A stretch of 64,000 nucleotides of DNA. Origin: Apis mellifera. Lineage: Eukaryota > Arthropoda > Insecta > Hymenoptera > Apidae. Of the stretch, positions 62,251 through 64,000 are shown in pieces. Every line of letters starts with the position of its first letter. Position 1 is the stretch's first letter. Location of the stretch: the NCBI RefSeq assembly GCF_003254395.2, contig NC_037650.1, positions 372,001 through 436,000 on the forward strand, written 5' to 3'. The position numbers were made by a program, and so were the translations under genes. The notes beneath the pieces were generated by a model. It made no database searches. It was not told where the DNA came from and saw only the letters and a program-made list of their open reading frames with translations.

Positions 62251-62930
62251 TTTCATAATATTTCAATTAATTGGATTGGAAAATCAATTAAGATTGGAAA
62301 TAAATATTTGTTTATTTATAAATTCTTGAGTAATTTTGATGAATTGACGAGTTATAAAAGATTTTACATAGTCTATTCGTCCCATAACTTTAGAATTTTA
62401 ATTAAAAATTTTAATAATAATTAAAAAGCTAATAATAATTTCTTATTCTAATTTTGCACAGTCAATGGAGCAGATTGACTTAAAATTATAAAGATATAAA
62501 AATATATCTATAAAGATATATTTTTGATCGAAATAGATGAATAATATTTGTCGAATTTCTTTAAATTATTTTGTATAAAATGAACATAAATTTAATTAAA
62601 TTTAAATTTTTAGTGAAATTAATTGTATAAGATATATGTAAATAGAATTATAAATTAGAATCAAATATCCTAACATTTCTATATTGATCGATGATTGATA
62701 ATTTCCAATGATAATCGAAAATTAAATTTATTGATTAAAATCCAGTTAATAAAATTACAATATTTTATTTTACTTAACAACTTTAATCAGAAAGTTACAT
62801 TTATCAGTAGTTTCGAGAAAATTCAATTTTTCCTAATTTATTTTTTTTCTTTATCGAAAAATATTTTTTAAATCAATTTAAATAAAATATTTTTTCAATT
62901 CAAAGCATAAATTTTATCAACCGAAAAATT
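62251..62930. other. AT-rich stretch
   Basis: No supportable feature. Confidence 0.5.
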
Positions 62931-63430
62931 TCGCTCGATATCGTCCTCGGGAAAAGCAACTATTCTTTCAGGAATAAAGAATTCAGGGTATCGGAACTGG
63001 GGGTCATAAGATAGGAATCGAATACAGTTTTACTCTCTCCACCCTCACCTCGGGCTTTCGAGTCCTCTCGAAACGTTTTCCTTCACGTCTCCCTACTCTT
63101 CTCGAGGCAAAAAAAGCACGACACAATTTCGGACGTCGCCGATCGAAACAGCATTAACGTGTCAAATAACCGCGTTTCGAAGGGAAACGGTCATTTTTTT
63201 CCCAACTACCCTTTTTTTCCCCCCCAGAATCGAGAATGCAGCGCGGGAAGATAAGCGTAACTCTTTTATCAAAGGAAGGGGGGGAGGAAAAAAGTAGGAA
63301 AAAGTTGGACAACACTCGAAATTGCTAGAATGGAACAGCGCGATCGATCTACCTTTCATCGGAAATTGTCTATGAATTTCTGTCGATCGGCGAAAAATTG
63401 TTAAAAATTCATCTCGAGGCATCGATATTC
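62931..63430. promoter_or_regulatory. CpG-rich island with G/C runs
   Basis: GC-richer block with C/T-rich (about 63207-63226) and G/A-rich (about 63276-63303) tracts. The minus frame (63162-63422) is unrecognised. Regulatory role inferred. Confidence 0.2.
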
Positions 63431-64000
63431 ACTTCTCAAACTTGCATTTTATAAGAAAAATTGGTGTTTTGTTTATTACATTCGAATGAAAATATAATCG
63501 TGTAAAAATACGATTATTACATTCATGCGAAGTCATAATGATTAAAATTAAGGGAAAAGATATAAAATCGTAGCTGAATATCATAATAATCTAACTTTCA
63601 ATCAAATATGTTTAAGCATGGAAAAATTACACAAAACAGATTTAAAGCAAAAATCAAATATCATTCTTCGTTTTTAAAAAATCACCAGTTAATATATATA
63701 TCACGTTCGTTAATCGTCAATTACACGACAGCGAGAATATAAGAATGACGTAATGGAGGCGTTTTGTCAAAGCTTCCGTAAATAAGCTTGCGTTAAGTCG
63801 AGAAGAGGCGGACCAAGTCGACCCTTTACGTTCAAAAAGAATGCCGCAAACGCTGCTCTTTCGCTCTTCGTGCGCCGTCGAGCGAAGGGGGAGGGGAGAA
63901 AAAAAAAAGAAAAGAAAAAATTAATTAACGGGCGGAAGAAGCCCCGTCGGCTCACGTCACGGAACGGGGCAAAATTCGCGTCGATGATGCAATTAATTTT
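63431..64000. promoter_or_regulatory. AT-rich then CpG-rich island at window edge
   Basis: From about 63740 the sequence is CpG-dense, with a CRE-like TGACGTAA near 63746, TTAATTAACGGGCGG at about 63921 and a GC hairpin GCCCCGT/ACGGGGC (63941-63947 with 63964-63970) whose loop includes CACGTCACG. The block continues past the window end, so a promoter or exon beyond 64000 cannot be excluded. Confidence 0.3.

Overview
The window reads as AT-rich insect genomic DNA, most likely from a bee or another hymenopteran. The reasons are: A+T looks well above two thirds by eye; CpG dinucleotides are abundant rather than depleted even in the AT-rich background, as is typical of honeybee DNA; and short interstitial tracts of the insect telomere motif TTAGG/CCTAA recur. 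There are no bacterial signals such as operons or ribosome binding sites. The species is inferred, not shown.

I see no confidently coding gene, no convincing tRNA or rRNA, and no CRISPR array. Most open frames are under about 120 codons, many lack an ATG, and many are open on both strands of CpG-rich patches. A few weak coding candidates are listed with low confidence: 4462-4671 (-), 5167-5559 (-), 29093-29209 (-) and 40914-41483 (+). The window is best described as an intergenic or intronic desert.

The layout is an alternation of long AT-rich stretches full of homopolymers and microsatellites with compact CpG-dense islands of about 200-500 bp. Islands lie near 2.5-2.9, 5.1-5.5, 7.2-7.7, 8.7-9.1, 9.4-10.0, 12.2-12.4, 13.2-13.4, 18.1-18.4, 21.7-22.1, 23.1-23.6, 26.4-26.7, 27.3-27.7, 30.6-30.9, 31.2-31.5, 33.4-33.6, 40.0-40.4, 40.9-41.4, 43.4-43.8, 44.9-45.2, 47.0-47.4, 49.3-49.6, 51.2-51.4, 54.6-54.9, 57.7-58.0, 59.4-59.8, 61.9-62.2, 63.0-63.4 and 63.7-64.0 kb. 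Several carry homeodomain-, POU-, E2F- or CCAAT-like motifs or strong inverted repeats, so a cis-regulatory role is the leading inference. The longest AT desert is 33.6-39.4 kb.

The best supported discrete features are: (1) a decayed non-autonomous hAT transposon at 46062-46738. It has matched CAGAGTT ends, 8-bp target-site duplications, a fragment of the hAT C-terminal motif, and a neighbouring duplicate that preserves the empty insertion site. (2) A 19-bp near-perfect hairpin at 8809-8859. (3) A 157-bp inverted repeat at 9611-9767 that can fold as a three-way junction. (4) A fold-back element with TTAGG ends at 51683-51919. (5) Several diverged head-to-tail duplications of about 110-215 bp (10.3, 22.2, 30.9 and 46.0-47.0 kb). 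(6) A perfect tandem POU octamer at 31421-31436.
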